DNA of 41,850 bases, taken from positions 1-41,850 of the forward strand of contig SFCP01000038.1 in the NCBI GenBank assembly GCA_004558535.1. Reading direction: 5' to 3'. The stretch comes from Bacteroidales bacterium. Lineage in GTDB: Bacteria; Bacteroidota; Bacteroidia; Bacteroidales; Bacteroidaceae. Shown here piece after piece: positions 41,770-41,850 of this stretch. The first letter of the stretch is position 1. Every line of letters begins with the position of its first letter. Under the pieces are notes generated by a model. It saw only the letters and a list, made by a program, of their open reading frames with translations, ran no database searches and had not been told where the DNA came from. A program made the translations under genes and the position numbers.

Positions 41770-41777
41770 TATGTTTG
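41770..41777 (+). promoter_or_regulatory. -7 box near the window end
   Basis: TATGTTTG matches TAnnTTTG, 19 bases before ATG 41797. No clear -33 box. Upstream, CCCCTCTCCT...AGGGGAGGGG (around 41690-41713) resembles a palindromic intergenic sequence often seen in Bacteroidetes. Confidence 0.4.
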
Positions 41778-41796
41778 CAACGAGAAGCCGCTCACT

Positions 41797-41850
41797 ATGG
41801 CTAAAACAGACGTAAGTGAATGTCTCAACGGGGGCTGTCTGCCCCCTTGG
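41797..41850 (+). CDS. Possible start of a gene cut by the window end
   Basis: ATG opens 18 codons (MAKTDVSECLNGGCLPPW) to the last base without a stop. The -7 box just upstream is the only support. Too short to identify. Confidence 0.3.
   Translation, partial: MAKTDVSECLNGGCLPPW

Overview
The window looks like a chromosomal segment of a GC-rich member of the Bacteroidales (Bacteroidetes), probably Prevotella-like. The grounds are: Bacteroidetes-type promoters (TTTG or TTG, 19-20 bases, TAnnTTTG), no Shine-Dalgarno dependence, Mfa-type fimbrial genes with DUF3575/DUF5119-like partners, a serine palmitoyltransferase close to that of Bacteroides, type B L31, and secreted proteins ending in short beta-strand tails of the Y-x-L-x-G-R-x-V...G-I-Y-I type. 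No species is claimed. No tRNA, rRNA, CRISPR array, insertion sequence or prophage was seen.

Layout. 186-2821: a large secreted protein and a 61-residue small protein. 3364-14135: a long plus-strand Mfa-type fimbrial operon (DUF3575 protein, DUF5119-like lipoprotein, major fimbrillin, a second fimbrillin, then three large lipoproteins that join an Mfa-like N-terminus to one or two FISUMP-like C-terminal domains). 14609-15523: an HTH-Fic protein with a perfect palindrome inside its own promoter. 15956-22283: a cell-surface cassette (CotH-family protein, polytopic DUF6057-like membrane protein, PD40 lipoprotein with one c-type haem motif). 22385-26974: pgi, a HAD phosphatase, a periplasmic amidase and an MlaD/MCE protein. 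27334-37490, minus strand: nspC, galE, a GH109-like oxidoreductase-fold protein, rpmE2, an OmpP1/FadL porin, a W/Y/G-rich surface protein, a glucosaminidase with LysM domains, and the MlaF/MlaE lipid-transport ABC pair. 38423-41542, plus strand: a second Y/W-rich low-complexity protein, a HAD phosphatase and serine palmitoyltransferase. A truncated ORF may begin at 41797.

The most unusual content is between the genes. (1) Four dispersed copies of an element with a near-perfect promoter followed at once by a GC-rich hairpin (2972 and 15589 on plus; about 27265 and 38130 on minus). (2) Arrays of 21-base units. Two unlinked loci (14253-14353 and 27032-27125) share the consensus AYTACAWAGSACTTRG and the same design: four units, the third pairing with an inverted copy placed just after the fourth. 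Related or similarly built four-unit arrays sit at 37900-37983 and 31108-31191, with a weaker one at 24520-24582. The unit also recurs, singly or in pairs, inside the promoter-hairpin elements, so the two appear to be parts of one composite repeat family. (3) A leader motif (TTTGCA...AGGCnGCGGCTCGG) repeated three times around the mlaE and 38.4 kb start regions.

Functionally the window is mostly envelope biology: fimbriae, surface lipoproteins, peptidoglycan remodelling, lipid transport and sphingolipid synthesis, with a few housekeeping enzymes.
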